Counted from the stretch's first letter, positions 12,604 through 26,711 are shown. The stretch is 64,000 nucleotides of DNA from Psoroptes ovis (GCA_002943765.1 PQWQ01000013.1:496001-560000); one strand, 5' to 3'. Notes: generated from the letters alone by a model not told the origin. A program made the numbers and translations.

Positions 12604-12674
12604 AGCCAGCAAGATCAGTAATTTGGTTAATTAATATAGCTGCAAAAATTGAAATAAAATTATTGAAAAAAAAA

Positions 12675-14804
12675 ATGGCAAATTTGAATAATAACAATTT
12701 TGGTCATTATAACGAAAGTCTAATATTTAAAGGATTAAAATATCAAAAAAAATTTGATGGTGAATTTCTTAATTTTCGTGAGTTTTTTACACCATTAGAA
12801 AACTTATTAGACCAATTAAATTTACCTGAAGTAATAAAATTGAACATCTTGAAAGATAAACTCGATGACAAATCGATTCGACTCATCGATGGAATATACG
12901 GTACCAATTATTACGAACAAGCAAAACTTAAATTGAAAGAACATTATTTCAATGAAAACGAATTATTCAATTTGATATTAAAAGATTTTAACAAAGAAAA
13001 ACCCATCGAAGACGAACTCAATGAAAATCAAATTGATAGACTAGTACAAAATATCGAAAAAACTCATAGAAGATTGATTCTGTCAGGTGCACAGAAAGAA
13101 ATACAAGAAAAATTCAAGCTGATCATAGGCAGCAAATTATCAAAATCGCTATATCAAAGAATCAAATCGGTATCTGCCAAAGAAATCGATGAAATTATTG
13201 GTATATTACAAGAATGTAAACAAATCGCTAAAGAAAGAAGTGCAGCTATTAATGTATCCATGAATTATGAAACAAATTCAATAAGACAAACAACTGATCA
13301 AAATCTTAATAATATTAACAATAATAATAATAATATAACAACTGCAGCAACAATGAACAGATTTATCTGCTACTTTTGTAACAACAACTCTCACAATACA
13401 GTAGACTGCAGATCCCAAATTAATCCTTCAGAAAAAAAACGCATAATACAAAGTCGTAACCTGTGTCACAATTGTTTTAAAACAAATCATCGAGCTACTG
13501 ATTGTCGTAACGTTCGACGTTGCAGTATCTGCTTACAGAAACATCATCCATTATTTTGTAATAATAATAGTAATAATAAAATTAATAGAAATAACAATCA
13601 AAATAATAACCAAAATTTCTTGGTCACCCAATCTGAAAACAATCAATCGCAGTCATTATCCAATTTGAATGAATCAGATAATCGTGATCAACAATCTAAT
13701 ATAAATGAAACTAATTTTTTGGCTGAAATCAGCAGTGACATTTTTGAAAACTACCAATTAACAACAAATGAAACTGAAATTCAAGATAACAATCAACAAG
13801 ATGGTGAAGATAACAAATTATATGATGAATTAAAAATACCACAAGTGAAAGTTCAGGGCAAAATTAATAATAAACACTATGAATTGATGATTGACACTGG
13901 ATCCAACATGAATGTAATGACGCCTTCTATTTGCAATTCATTGAAATTACAACCGGAAAAAGTGAATCTTGATTTGATATTATTAGGTAAGAGAACAAAA
14001 TTAGAAAATTCGGTCATCGCAACAGTGAAAATCGGCAATATAGAAAAAAATTTGAAATTCTTTGTTGTTGAACATCTATACGATACTATCATGTTATCTC
14101 GATCATCAATGGTACTATTTCAGCTTAATATTGAACCAAAAAACAATGAACTAATAGCTAAACAAATTTATCAAAAGGGAATGAATTCAACTGAAACGTC
14201 AATGACTAAAGATAATAGAATGAACCAACGTTCGAGAAACCGCTCAGAACGATATCAACAACAACAACAAAACAAGGAAAACAAATATCAAAAACATTCA
14301 AATGATAATCGAATCAACAAAATTTTCAATTCAAGACCATTCCAACCAATGAAACCGAAAACCCAACCACAACAACCACCACAAAATAAAATAAAATCAT
14401 TGACGAACCCAATACATCTAGCGCAACATCGTCGCATTCATTCAGGTATTAAACAATTCAATGACCAATCTTACCAGCGCAGATCCAATCAATGTTCTCA
14501 ATTGCATCAACATCATCGCAAACCAATAGTCATCAAGTTACATGAATGCCATGTAAAAAATGATGTCAATTATCAAAAAACCAGAAATTACAAACAAATG
14601 CCACTTAAAGATTTACCCAGAACATCAAAACGTGAAACATATGATGATTTTCATTACACAGATATAAAAAATTTTAGTCGCGATAAAATCAATAAGAAAG
14701 CAAGATTTAGATATCAACCAATCGACGCTGGTATCCCAACGCAACATCTTAGGCGGGGGGATGTCATGATAAAGTCTAAAAATCATGAAATTCGTCTTTT
14801 GTGA
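12675..14804 (+). CDS. Gag-protease polyprotein of LTR element (no polymerase)
   Basis: 709 residues from the first ATG after the leader (the frame stays open a few codons upstream). The N-terminal quarter resembles BEL/Pao Gag (FDGEFLNFREFFTPLENLL and later YYEQAKLKLKEHYF). Zinc knuckles occupy about residues 231-298: CYFCNNNSHNTVDC, then CHNCFKTNHRATDC, then a CxxCxxxHH type. An aspartic protease follows with active-site MIDTGSN at about 404-410. The remaining 240 residues are Q/N/R-rich and show no reverse transcriptase motif. The last 14 codons, including the stop, lie within the 3' LTR. The frame is intact, which argues that the truncated coding capacity is the normal form of this element and not late decay. 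Confidence 0.88.
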   Translation: MANLNNNNFGHYNESLIFKGLKYQKKFDGEFLNFREFFTPLENLLDQLNLPEVIKLNILKDKLDDKSIRLIDGIYGTNYYEQAKLKLKEHYFNENELFNLILKDFNKEKPIEDELNENQIDRLVQNIEKTHRRLILSGAQKEIQEKFKLIIGSKLSKSLYQRIKSVSAKEIDEIIGILQECKQIAKERSAAINVSMNYETNSIRQTTDQNLNNINNNNNNITTAATMNRFICYFCNNNSHNTVDCRSQINPSEKKRIIQSRNLCHNCFKTNHRATDCRNVRRCSICLQKHHPLFCNNNSNNKINRNNNQNNNQNFLVTQSENNQSQSLSNLNESDNRDQQSNINETNFLAEISSDIFENYQLTTNETEIQDNNQQDGEDNKLYDELKIPQVKVQGKINNKHYELMIDTGSNMNVMTPSICNSLKLQPEKVNLDLILLGKRTKLENSVIATVKIGNIEKNLKFFVVEHLYDTIMLSRSSMVLFQLNIEPKNNELIAKQIYQKGMNSTETSMTKDNRMNQRSRNRSERYQQQQQNKENKYQKHSNDNRINKIFNSRPFQPMKPKTQPQQPPQNKIKSLTNPIHLAQHRRIHSGIKQFNDQSYQRRSNQCSQLHQHHRKPIVIKLHECHVKNDVNYQKTRNYKQMPLKDLPRTSKRETYDDFHYTDIKNFSRDKINKKARFRYQPIDAGIPTQHLRRGDVMIKSKNHEIRLL
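14753..14761 (+). other. Polypurine tract
   Basis: AGGC followed by a G run and A immediately before the 3' LTR, the expected position for plus-strand DNA priming. It also codes for the RRGD residues of the Gag-protease frame. Confidence 0.65.
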
Positions 14805-14989
14805 ATATCCCCCAAAAAACCGTTGAAATATTGCAATGTTAAAAATTAACATTGCATCAGGCATTCCAATTCTGAGAATCAACTACCACACAAGGTAGAA
14901 AAAATATAAAATTAACAAAATAATTGAAAATAAAATAAGATTAAATAAAAATTATTAAAACAAAATTTAAAATTGTGTTTTTTATGATA
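14762..14989 (+). repeat. 3' LTR of the Gag-protease element
   Basis: Identical to the left LTR by eye. It supplies the stop codon of the internal frame at 14802-14804. The CATA target duplication follows it directly. Confidence 0.92.
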
Positions 14990-14993
14990 CATA

Positions 14994-17900
14994 TACACAA
15001 AACGTAGAAAGAATTTTATTTAATGAAAAATTAAACCATCATTCAATATTTTATTCAAGATTCAATGCAATTTTTTCTGTAAGTGCAAATATTATAGAAA
15101 TACTTTAGAAATGTTTTTCATGTTTTTCATCTTGATGCAGAATGATAATTTCATTTCTTTCACTTTTTAATACCAAGAATGTGTGTACTGAAAAATAATT
15201 TATTTTCATCATCAAATTTAGTTCAATGCACATGAATATACAATGAATATGATGGTAAAAAAAACGGTAAATTACAAAATTTTCTATTTTCGAATTTTAT
15301 ATGATAATATTTGAAAAATTATCCAAAAAAGGATATTCTATTAAATTATGTTAAGATGATAGTTTTTGATGACAAATAGTTCATGAATGTATAAATGAAT
15401 AACAAGATAAGAGTATCATTTTGCGTACATAATTATTATTTAATTTAAATGTTAACAATATGATGATACCGTGAATACACACAAAAAAGATGAAAGATGA
15501 ATAAATATAAGAATTTTATTGTCATTTTTTGTATAAATAGTAACACTAATATTATCATCATCAATATTCTTTGGATCATTGATCAATTCATAATTTATTG
15601 CTATTATTATCATTATTCAATGATATTATTATTCAATACTATCCATTGCTTATGATTAACGATATCCTGATCAAATAATAATGAGAATGAAATTTTTTAT
15701 CATTCATCTTTTTAAAAATTATTCTTTCAAATGAAAATAATTTCATGGTTACAAAATTGATAATGATTTAAAGATAATTCTGAATTATCTTAAGTAAATA
15801 AAGAAAAAGATGAATTATCATAGTATTATTACTCCTTATCTCATCTCATTTAAGGAATTATAATTCTTTTTGTGTGATATGGAATGGAAAAATTAAATAA
15901 TAGCGAGAAACAAAAGAAAAAATGCATTCATTGTTATTATCATTGTTTATCCAAAATGTGTAATTCACCGTTTGATTTAACATTTTTTTACGCGTACAAA
16001 AACTACGGCCAAGATGATGCTATTTTCGTTTTTTTTTGTGGCCCGACTCTCTTTGGGCCTTTTTGTATTCTCGATACCAACGTCAATACCATCTCAAATA
16101 AAAAAATTCGTATCGAGGTCAAAGTTAAAAATAGAAACATTATCAAGAAATAATAACATCATCAACATTTGCCTAAAATTGAAAGCCTGGAATTATTTCC
16201 AAAATAAAAATATATAGAGAAATTTATTAAATATATAATAACGAGTGAACGAACAACAAACGTTTATTGTTCACATTCACGTACGTAATTTTGTTCAAAA
16301 GATATGAATACATGGAACAAATGAATTGAAAATATATGAACTGTATGAATCAATGAACGAATGAATGAAAAAAAAGTCAATCGAATCGATTCAAATCTTG
16401 CTTGATTCGCTTTTTTTCTTTCGTTCATTCTTTTATTCTTCATCATCTCTTTCGAAATTCCAATTATTATTATTATTTATTCGAGGTTTCATTGTCGTCA
16501 TCAAAATATATAATAATTTTGGTTGTCCATTAAATTTGTCGCTATTGAATCAACGGAGATGCCTGTTGAAAATCGAAAGGAACTTTGTGGACAAGGTCAG
16601 TATATTCATTTACTTTCAAAACTATATAAAATTTTCGTCTTTTTTTATTTTATATTCGAGCAGAGAAGGCACAAATTAAATTTCTTTTTTCACTTTTTGC
16701 ATGTGATTTTTTTTTTTTTGAAAATTAAATTCATTGTTTGATTGTGTTTACAATGTGATTCACTGCAGCAGCAGCTGCTGAATCGAAGAAGCTGCTTGCT
16801 TTTTCTTATGTAAATGATAATTAAATTTTTTCTGATTTTTTTCCACTCAAAGGGTTCACTTATGTTGATAATGAATTTTTGAAATGAAAAAAACAGCACC
16901 AACAACAGGTCGCCATTTATGCTAACATTTTGATTAAAATTGATTTTGTTTGATTTTTCAAGAAAAAATATGTCAATTGATTGACATCGTCACATAGCAT
17001 TGAATGTGAAATTCAAAATTAAATTGTATTTGTATCATCATTGAATTGTGAAATTGAACATTCGCAAAGAAATCAAAGTTTTTCAATTCCTTTTTTTTGA
17101 ATAAAATAAAATGACAAGTTTATCTTTTCATCGAAAAAGATGGAAAATTATCATCAAAGATTTCCTTTTGTTCAATTCAAGATTTATCTTGTCAAATGTT
17201 TTGAATGATTTGTGAAATGAATAGCACAGCAGCAGTGATCAGCGTAAAATTTTTTTTCAAATATTTATTTATTTGATATTGATCATGTTTGCTTTTTGAA
17301 ATTCATTCATTCATGAATGTATTTTGATTAAAATTTGAAATAAAGAAAAAAAAGAAAAGGAAAAACTTTGATTTCAATATTTTTTGTTTCCTTCTGTGTT
17401 TGTAAACATATCTTTTTCATAATTCTATGTTTGTAAACACATACCAAGAAAAACAAAACTTTTGAAACTTTTGTTTCAATTGATCGATCAAATAATTCAT
17501 AGTGTTTATCATTAAATTATTTTGAATTAGAGTTTTCTTAGGAATTTTTCCAAAATAATAGATTTAAAATGAAACTTTTGATTATCTTTGAGATGAAAAC
17601 TTGAATTGAAATTTTTATTTTTCATTTACCAAAATGTAATAATCATTCATTTGAGTTTCAACCATACAAATGAAAATCATTGAACTACATTGAATCGTAA
17701 GAGAAGAAAGACTGATTTTTAAATTGTTAATTATGAGCTCAATTATTTATTTCAAAAAAAGAAAAATGAAAGAATAATGAATCAAATTTGAATTCAACTT
17801 TTAAATTTTGGCCTAAACATGATCAAAAAACAATTAAAATCAGTTTGTAATAAATTTTTTTCAATTAATCCTTCTTTTCGTATTGAATTTGTCGTAAAAA

Positions 17901-20900
17901 TTGATCAATTTTCACTCAAATCTCTGAATTCATTGCTGTTTTTTACTCTCCATTCATTCATTCATCTCCAATATCATTGATGTCGCACATTATATTCATA
18001 TTTCTCTCTGTGTAACATTAATTAAATGAAAATTAAAATAAACAGCTATTTGTATTGAATTATTCTGGTTAATATATGCACCAAAGTATATTTTCACAGA
18101 AAAAATTCACATCCAAGAAAAGAATGAAAGCAGAAAATGGTTAATATCCAAAATTTTCAATCTAAAAATATCTGCAGCAAACAACATAATAGCAAGGAGT
18201 ATTTCGAATTGAATAGAAATACAAAAACAAAACAAATAAAAAACTAACAAATAATCTGGAAATTTGAAATAAATTTCCATAAATTCTGATCAAATTACAT
18301 AATAATAACAATAATAATATTTATCATAATAATAAATGCAATAATGATGCTGTTTTTTTTACTTGCAAAAAATTTTTGACTGAAAAATTGTGATTAAAAT
18401 TTCATTTCAATGAATTTCATCCAATAATATTTGTGTGTGTGTATTATTGGAATTTTCGTTGAAAAAATAAATAAATAATAATTTCAAGCTGTTAATATTA
18501 GTTTGTAATAATATTTCAAAGAATAATTGATGATGTTTTTTATAATATTTTTTCTCTAATTTCAACGGAAAAAAATTTAATAGGATTTATGTTTGACAGC
18601 AAAAATTTTATTTTGGACACTGTTTTGAAAAGGATTTTTAGTTCTCATTTTTTTCAAAATTTTTCAAAAATAATTCCACCATATTGAAAAAAACATGGCG
18701 AAACAAACGAAATCTCATTCGAAATTCTACATTTAATGATCTTTACGAATTTCAAAAAATAAAAAAAAAAATTCAATGACAGATGAAAAAATCCAAATCA
18801 GTGTAAAAATAAAAAGAATGACAAATATTTTGACATTCGTTTCATTCATTCCTTCACACATTGGAAATTTCTGAGTTTATTTTTCAAATGAAATGAATCG
18901 ATCAATTAATTAATTTGATGAAAAGCTATGAAAAGTGAGAAAAAATAAATAAATGAATGTTTGCCAAACATTTCGTGATTCAAGGTGATTCAAGAATATA
19001 TTTTTTTCCAATGAAGCAACCGTATATTTATTAGATGAATATTCTGTTGTATTACAAGTTGAAAATTTATTTTTATTTCTTCATAATTTAACACTCAGCA
19101 ACTCAAACGACCTGCACTAAATTTAATTCATTATTTTGTTTATTATTTTCACAGTAAAATAATGACCAAGACGATTTAATTCGACAATAATTACAATCGA
19201 CAACAATTAAAATTATAATGATAAACATAGAGAATGGAAAAAGTGGCAGAAAAACAAATAAATTTAATTTTTTTTAGCTGTAAGAGAAAAATAAAATGCC
19301 CAACGCAAAATATAAATAAATAGAGTAATAATGATTAGAATTTCGCAGAATATCGTAGAATAACAATTGCAACAAAGCTAAGAAAAAGAAAATGGTCATT
19401 TAAATATTGCCATCATTACGATTGTTATTATCGTATAATCAATGTACGTGTGTTTGTGCGTAAGATATCACCGAATAAATGAATTCTGAAAACAAAATGA
19501 CCATAAAATTTGGCCATTTTTTCCATCTTTTAGTATTTTTCTTGGTGGTCGTGTTGTATACGTTAACATTTCATTATAAAAAAATAAAATAAAATGAAAA
19601 ATATACCCGATATACCGAAACATGGATGATCATAAAAGAAAATAACAAACAATAGAATAAGAATAGATGAAATGAGAAAAGGAACAAAAAATAGAAAAAA
19701 AACATCGTTTTCAAATCATTAAAAATAACGATAATAATAATATTATAACAAAATGAATGAATATTGTTGAAGGTTATGTGTATGCATTATGATGATGATG
19801 AAAATGAAATGAGATGAACTAATGGATTATATTTGAAATAAAATAAATGAATGAAAATTCTTTGAATTATTTTATTATCGTTTTATATTCATTTTTGTAT
19901 TTTTCTTTGAATTTTTTTCATTGTTTTTTTTGAATAAAATGTTTGCTTCACTGCATTAATTCATCATCACCGATGTTGTTTCTTTAAATACAAAAATAAT
20001 TGAAAATTACAATAACTCAATGAAATTGGCCAAATAAACAAAATTTCAGCATTTCCAACTGTTCAAAATTTCCAAATTCTGCCTTAACTTGGTTAAATTT
20101 TTTTCATTTCAGGTTCTATACGGATAAAAAATTGAAAAATTACTGTAAAATTCTTATATTCAATGTGCGTTTAGGTTGTTGTAGTAATTCATTATTGTCA
20201 CTCATTCACAAAGTGTTCTTGAAAACATTAATCTGCTTATGCATATGAATTGGTAAATTACTATTATGCAATCACATATACAAAGAGAAAGAGCATTAAT
20301 TTAAAACAAACATAAAATATTGCATTCAGGCAAAATGGCAAAATTTTTGAAAAAATTTTCAAATTCTAATAAGATTTAATAGTTAAATAATAGTTTTAAA
20401 TGGAAGTTTCAAATTGGAAATTTGAAAATATAAAACATTAATCACAACTTGGCAATTTAATTACAAATGAATTACCATATTTTTTCTCTTTTGATTTTTT
20501 ATGAGGTATTTTCGTTGTTTGTTCAAATATTTTCATTTTTTTGGAATTTCGAAAATTTCAAACAAATCAAAAAAAATCAGAAAAAGTGAATCCATATTTG
20601 AAATGTGACATATAATTATGACAATGTTTATAATGATCAATGATCAAACAGCGATGATCAATCAAGTTTTTGATGTTTCCAAGTAGAGAAAAAAATTGAA
20701 ATGATTCCATAGAAAAACAAGCATTCGAGGTTCACGAACAATTTGAAATGTTTCAAATTATTATTATTTTTTTCATTATTTCATATTGTATTAAAGTTTC
20801 AAAATTTCAATTCAATCATTGTGTTTGTATTGTTGCATCTAAAAGTTTTTTCATTTCAAATTTCAATGTTTTCAATTAAAATAAATATATGGAGTCATAT

Positions 20901-23900
20901 TTTAGGAAAAATGAAATCACAAATAAAACAAAAAACGAGTAAAGAAATGGAAAAACGAAACCTTTTATGAACCTTTTCGATCATTCATTCAATCATTTGT
21001 TCATATTTATATTCATTCACCCTATTTTTATTTATTTATTTGAAACACGTATCTATTCGCCAAATGTACAGTCATGTCCTTTCAAAAAATATATAAAATT
21101 TCAATTTCATGCATCGAATAATATGAAATAAAATGAATCAAAAAGAAATTGAATATTTGCATACGATTTTGCATACAGTATTTAATGATAAAAAAGTGTT
21201 AAGATTATTTTTTATTTAAAACTCCTTTATAAAAACAAAAGACATTCTCACATTTATTTTGTTTTGTTTGTAAAATGATAATTTTCATTTGTCATTTCTC
21301 GATTATTATCATTATGAATACAGAATATTCATTATTATTTCAAAAATGTTTTATTTATTCGTGTATTGTTTTTCGAATACAGAATCTTTTCATTTCTTGT
21401 CATATTTTGTGTTGCTTCAAAATAAAAAAAAATTCAATTTACATAGGCAGAAATATGAACTATTTGAAAAGAATAGTCAAAACACTGAAAACAAAACGAA
21501 AAATGATGCAATATTCAAATATGATTTCACGTCAATGAACAAATATTCAAACATCTTTTATTAGAAAAAAATGATGCGAACGTTTCGATGAGTGTGCAAG
21601 TATCAAAATTATGAAATCGTATCAAATATTGCATGAAGAGAGCGACAAGAGAGAGAGAGAAAAAAATTGATTATGTTCTTCACTTCTCCCATTTCATTGT
21701 TTGGCATCCATTCATTGTCTATATATGAAAATATGTTTCAAAGGTAAAATTTCTCTGAATTCAAAGTAAAAAAAAACAAGACAAAACAAACATTTTTGGA
21801 AAAAATAAATAAATAAATAACAGAATTGACAAATAGAATATTTGACTCACATATTGGCACAAAAATGGATTACAAAAAAAAAAGAAAAAAATAAATTTCT
21901 GATCAAACAACATGTTCATGAAGATTATATAAGAGCAATCATATTTGAGAGCAATTATATTGCATTGCAAAATATATATGAAAATAGAGCAAATGCATTG
22001 TTGTTCAATGTGTTTGAATTCAAATTCAATATTTTATCAAAGATTTTCTTCACTTCATTCATTCATTCATTGATTTTTTTTCAAGATGTTATTTTTTATT
22101 ATTATTATTTTTTGTATTTGGATTCGTTTACTTTGGTTTTCAGAGATAAGAAAATAAAATAGAAAATCGATCAAACAAAATTAGTATTAAATGACAAATT
22201 TTTGACTGTTTTTGATGTAAAACATTGCTGAAGATGATTATTGTTATTCCACTGATAAGCAGTGGAATTTTAATTTGAAAATTTTCAATATTTTTAATAT
22301 CGAATAAAGAATGAAAGAAGATAATGGAAATGAAATTACTTAAGAAATTCGAGATTTTTTTTCTTCTCTTAAAAATTGATTTTTGTACTTATGATTTTCG
22401 ATTGCTTTTCAACAAAATGGTATTGTTTTTAGGGGAATACAAATGTGAAAACACACAAAACAATGAACAAGATGTATGTTTTCAAGAGGCAAAAAGGTAA
22501 TATTTGTGTATATGAGTGTGTTCATAAGTGATTAACAAGATTTATTGTCGAAAATTATTCTCAGAATTTTCGAGGATTTCAAATACCAAATGCATTATTC
22601 AATTCATTAGAAAGATTTAAATTTTCAATTATTTCATTTCACAAAAAAAATCCACTATTTTGATTTATTTTTAATTTTTTGTTCCATAATTCCAGAAAAA
22701 CTCTTTCTCCAGAAAAAACTTTCTGTCACTCTCATGCTGTACCTGAATTTCAAAGGTAAAATTTAAAGATGGTGAAAATGAAATTTTTGTTTTGGGCAAA
22801 AAACAAAATTTCAGCTCATGACCATATGCATTGGATTATATGCATTGAATTTTTTTTATTCAATTTTCAAATTTTAAATGGAATTCAAATGCAATTTTTT
22901 TGCTGTCAAAATCATATAATCGAAGAGAAAATTGGTGCGAAGTAGATTATTGGAATGAAATTTTTTTACCATGAAAAAATTTTTAAAAAATTCAATAAAA
23001 TATAGACAAATAGATTGTGAAACAAACCAAGAGATAGGACAAATTTGAAAAAATTTTCTAATTTTTTTTTTTTTTTTTTTTTGAAATATTTGAAATTTAA
23101 TTTGAAACTTGGTAGTTGCTAGTAGCAAATAATGTCTATTTTTTCAAACACTAAAATGTTTGAAAAAATATCAAAATCTAGTTTCATTTTCATTTTTGAG
23201 AATCGACGCATGATATTTTTCCACTTTTTTATTCAGAAATTGCATGGACTGTAACACAAATAGCAAACAGAATTGAATGAATAGAATTGATCAGTAGCAA
23301 TGAAGATTTTTTTTTCGTTGCTTCAAATTATCAAAAAAAGTGACGAAATAAATTTTCAATGAAAATATAGAAAGAAGAGAAAAGAATAAATAAATAAATA
23401 TAAAAACTAATATCTCATCGTTTTCATTATTTTTTTTTTTTTTTAGTATTTTTACCAATTCAGAAGCTATTTTACAGCGGAATATTTTTTTTTCATTTTT
23501 ATTTTTTCATTTACTTTTCATACATACGAACATAAACACACATGCATAGTGTTGCTTTATTTAGCAGTTATTATGATGATGATGATCATATTTTCTGGAA
23601 TGGCATGGCATTCGTGTGTTTTTTCATTCCAGTCATTTAAAGATGTCATGCGTTAATTCAATCAGGCATCATCATTCTTATCATCATCGATGAATGGTAA
23701 GAATGTTTGAAATGAAAAGCAGAAACCAGAAAGTAAAATGATGATGATGATGGATGAATGAATGATTCAATTCACCATTTTTATTATTATGATTATTTTT
23801 GAAATTTATTACATAAAAACATACCAAATTTAAGCAGCAGCACCAGAATTTCAATCGAATAAAAAAACGAGAATCATCAAATGAATTGATTAAAAAAAAT

Positions 23901-26705
23901 GAAATGAAATAAAAAATATCTTAGGAGAATATGTTTATCTGCATCTGTATGTGTTTATAAAATTCATCTCAAGATCGTATTACTAATAGTAATGCTGTGT
24001 ATGTGAACACAAACATTCCAATAAAAATATGAAAAATATAAAATCAATATTCAAAGTGAATCAAGTGCAATTTCAAATTCAAAATATAAAATTTTTTTCT
24101 CCAATAAATTTCTCCAAATTTTTCATCATTTCATATTCAAAAAATTCAATTTTTCAAATATTTCAAAAAATTTTATGTTTCTATTGGAAAAAATTCATAT
24201 CTTTATTTATTTATTGAAATTGAGTTAAAGATTCAACAAATCTCTGCTGCATGATTCAACATTTTTGAATGATTTTTCTTTTTGTGAAAAAAAAATTTCA
24301 TAAAATATGAATGAACCATTTGCTCAAAATGAGTCAAAATTCATCAGGTATTCACCCTTATAATTAATTGAAATTACGCAATTCAATTAATGAAAATTCA
24401 ATAAAAATATTGCGCCGAAAATGTGACAAAATTATTGTTTTAATTAGGACATGTAATCGACTTAATGATTGTTGTCTTTATTTTTATTTCTTGCACGAAA
24501 AAATTGTGACATTTTTTATTATCGACACGCATATACACACTCTTGTGTGTACTAAACTACTTGATGATACACGAAATGTATATGTTGCAAAAATAATCAT
24601 AATTGAACCAAAATTATTTGTTTTTTATTTTTTCTTAATTTCAAATTATATGAATTTTTTCCCGTCTTTTCTTTTCATATTCACAATGGTTGCCATTGAC
24701 GATTGATAGTTTAATTTATTTCTTTGTATGTTTAAACTATCCGTTCGTTTCTTTTTTTTTATTGTAAAGTCTTCAATTGCATTTGCAGTGACATTAACGA
24801 ATTTGAAAAAACCAAAGAAAAGTCAAGAAAAATCAATTGAAAATTTTCATGAAAATGAAAACAAAAATGCAATTGCATTCATTCGTTTGTTTGTTTCTAT
24901 GAAATAAAGGAAAATTCTTGAAAAAAATCATGAAAATGACAAAAGTTTCCATTTCAAATATTTTTATATTGAAAGATAAATAACTGAATTCGGGAAAAAA
25001 AATATGCATCGAAATAAATTAAAATGAAATAATAATTTTCATTTCAAATAAGGAAAAAACATTCAAATAATATCAACGAGCTTTTTACTTTTCATCCATC
25101 TTTGTTTGTTTGTTTGTCTGTTGGAAATCGCAAAATTTTTTGAACCAGAAAATGAGAATAAATTAAAGGTATGTATGTTTGTATTTGCATATGTGTGTGC
25201 GTGTATGGAAAATATAATAGAAATGAAGCAAAAAATGAATGAAAGATGAATGATTTTTTGACATTTAATTTCGCTATAAGATTAGCATTCAAAGAGAGAA
25301 TTGCGATAAAAAATGAATGAGAATTGAAAAATAAGAAAATGATATGACAAAAACAAAATCTCAGCCAACAACAACATCAAAAGCAGCTTGAAAATTGATG
25401 AAATTTGAATTTAAATTGAAATTATATATTGTTTTTATGTATGGAATTTTCGATTGGGATTTCTTAGAATAATATTTTTCTTGAACACTTATTCAAAGAT
25501 ATTCTAGATATTTCAAAGGAATTTCGTGCCGAATTCCGTAGATCTCTAAGCAAAATTCAATTGATTTTTAACGATGCATGTATTCAATTCCTTTTTTTAA
25601 CGATCTTTTGATCTTTGATCATATAACTAATAATAATAATAATAATATTGAAATCATTTTCTCTGATAATAATAATAATAATAATAATCAATCAATTACG
25701 AGAAAAATTCAATGGAAAAATAGAATAGAATTCGAGAGAACATGAATTTTTTTTGATTTATTATTTATTTTACATTTGAAAAATAAGCAAATAAATAGAA
25801 TAAATGAATTAAAGAAAAGAAAACGAAAAGAAAGAAAAACCTAAATAAACATTTAGCATTCACAAATACACACACATATGTCTGCTAATGTGTATGTGCC
25901 ATTGTTTATGTAAATATAATCTAGATATTTCTGCAAATTATATGCTTTTATTTGTATGTGCACTGGTTTAGTTTTGGGTATCCATGTCAACAATGGAAAT
26001 TGAAAAATTTTTCATCATTTTCTCAAAGGAAAATTATATAAGAAAATCATAAACAAGAAAAAAAATCATTTATATGATAATGCATGCATTTGATTCATGC
26101 ATCTTGAATCAAGAAAGTAATGCAAGAATCAAATCAAAAACAAATCAAATCAAATAATTTGGTTGAAATTTAGAATTTTTTGAAATTTTTGAATATTTGA
26201 TTTTTTTTTTTTTTTGAAAATTTCGATTTTCTTTGAATTATTTATTTGTTTGAAATTTTGTTTTTTTCTTTTGAATTTTGCAAAATACTGAGATTGAATT
26301 TCTTGTTTGATAAATACATTTTCTTATATTTATTTATAAACACTGTTTCTGTTTTTGTTGTTTTCGATGTTTATTCATCTTTATGTGATCGACAATGTTT
26401 ATTTTGCTTCTGCTATTGCTTGAAATGAATCGATAATTCAATAATAATGATAATTTCGAACATAAAGAGTTGAGAACATTTTTTTTGTTTGGTAAATAAT
26501 GTTAATAACAGCAGCAGATTTACATTGGAAACATACAGCTTTTATTATTTCTTTCAATTTTTTTCGACTAGAAGAATATTTGGAAAATGAATGAATGGAT
26601 TAATGAATGAATGAATGAATAATAATAACAATTCAAATCGTTTTTTTTTGTATTTTTTCAATCATATCTGTCATATCCGGCGATATAATGATGATTATGA
26701 TGATG
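14994..26705. other. Long gene-poor AT-rich region
   Basis: About 11.7 kb with no open frame showing a domain, signal of codon bias or plausible exon chain. It contains many short homopolymer, ATTC and AAT repeats, a T run near 23060-23081, and small hairpins such as 22246-22268 (9-bp arms, 5-nt loop). A less AT-rich island at about 16,520-16,595 ends in AAG before GTCAGT and might be an untranslated or alternative exon. The region may include a long intron or promoter of a gene outside or further right, but nothing shows this directly. Confidence 0.5.
22246..22268. repeat. Small perfect hairpin
   Basis: Arms ATTCCACTG and CAGTGGAAT separated by ATAAG. Isolated within the gene-poor region; could be chance or a structured RNA element. 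Confidence 0.4.
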
Positions 26706-26711
26706 GTTATC

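Larger units (their letters stand above)
12372..14993 (+). mobile_element. Compact LTR retroelement encoding only Gag and protease
   Basis: Two direct repeats of 228 bp (12376-12603 and 14762-14989) flank one long frame. Both LTRs read identically and begin TGTCAT and end ATGATA. The flanks show a 4-bp duplication, CATA, on each side (5 bp, ACATA, if the last A is assigned to the flank). A purine-rich tract with a run of G lies directly before the right LTR (about 14753-14761). The internal part is only about 2.16 kb and has Gag and protease but no reverse transcriptase, RNase H or integrase, so the element should depend on another element's polymerase. Gag type suggests the BEL/Pao group. 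Identical LTRs imply a recent insertion. Confidence 0.88.

Noticed and set aside
12604..12660. tRNA primer-binding site next to the 5' LTR of the Gag-protease element
   Set aside because: No stretch beginning TGG directly after the LTR; I could not match a tRNA end with confidence. The same applies to the BEL/Pao element at 32,380-32,409.
16014..16217. Secreted peptide starting MMLFSFFFVARLSLGLF
   Set aside because: Signal-like start only; the rest is low complexity, with no splice partner or homologue seen.
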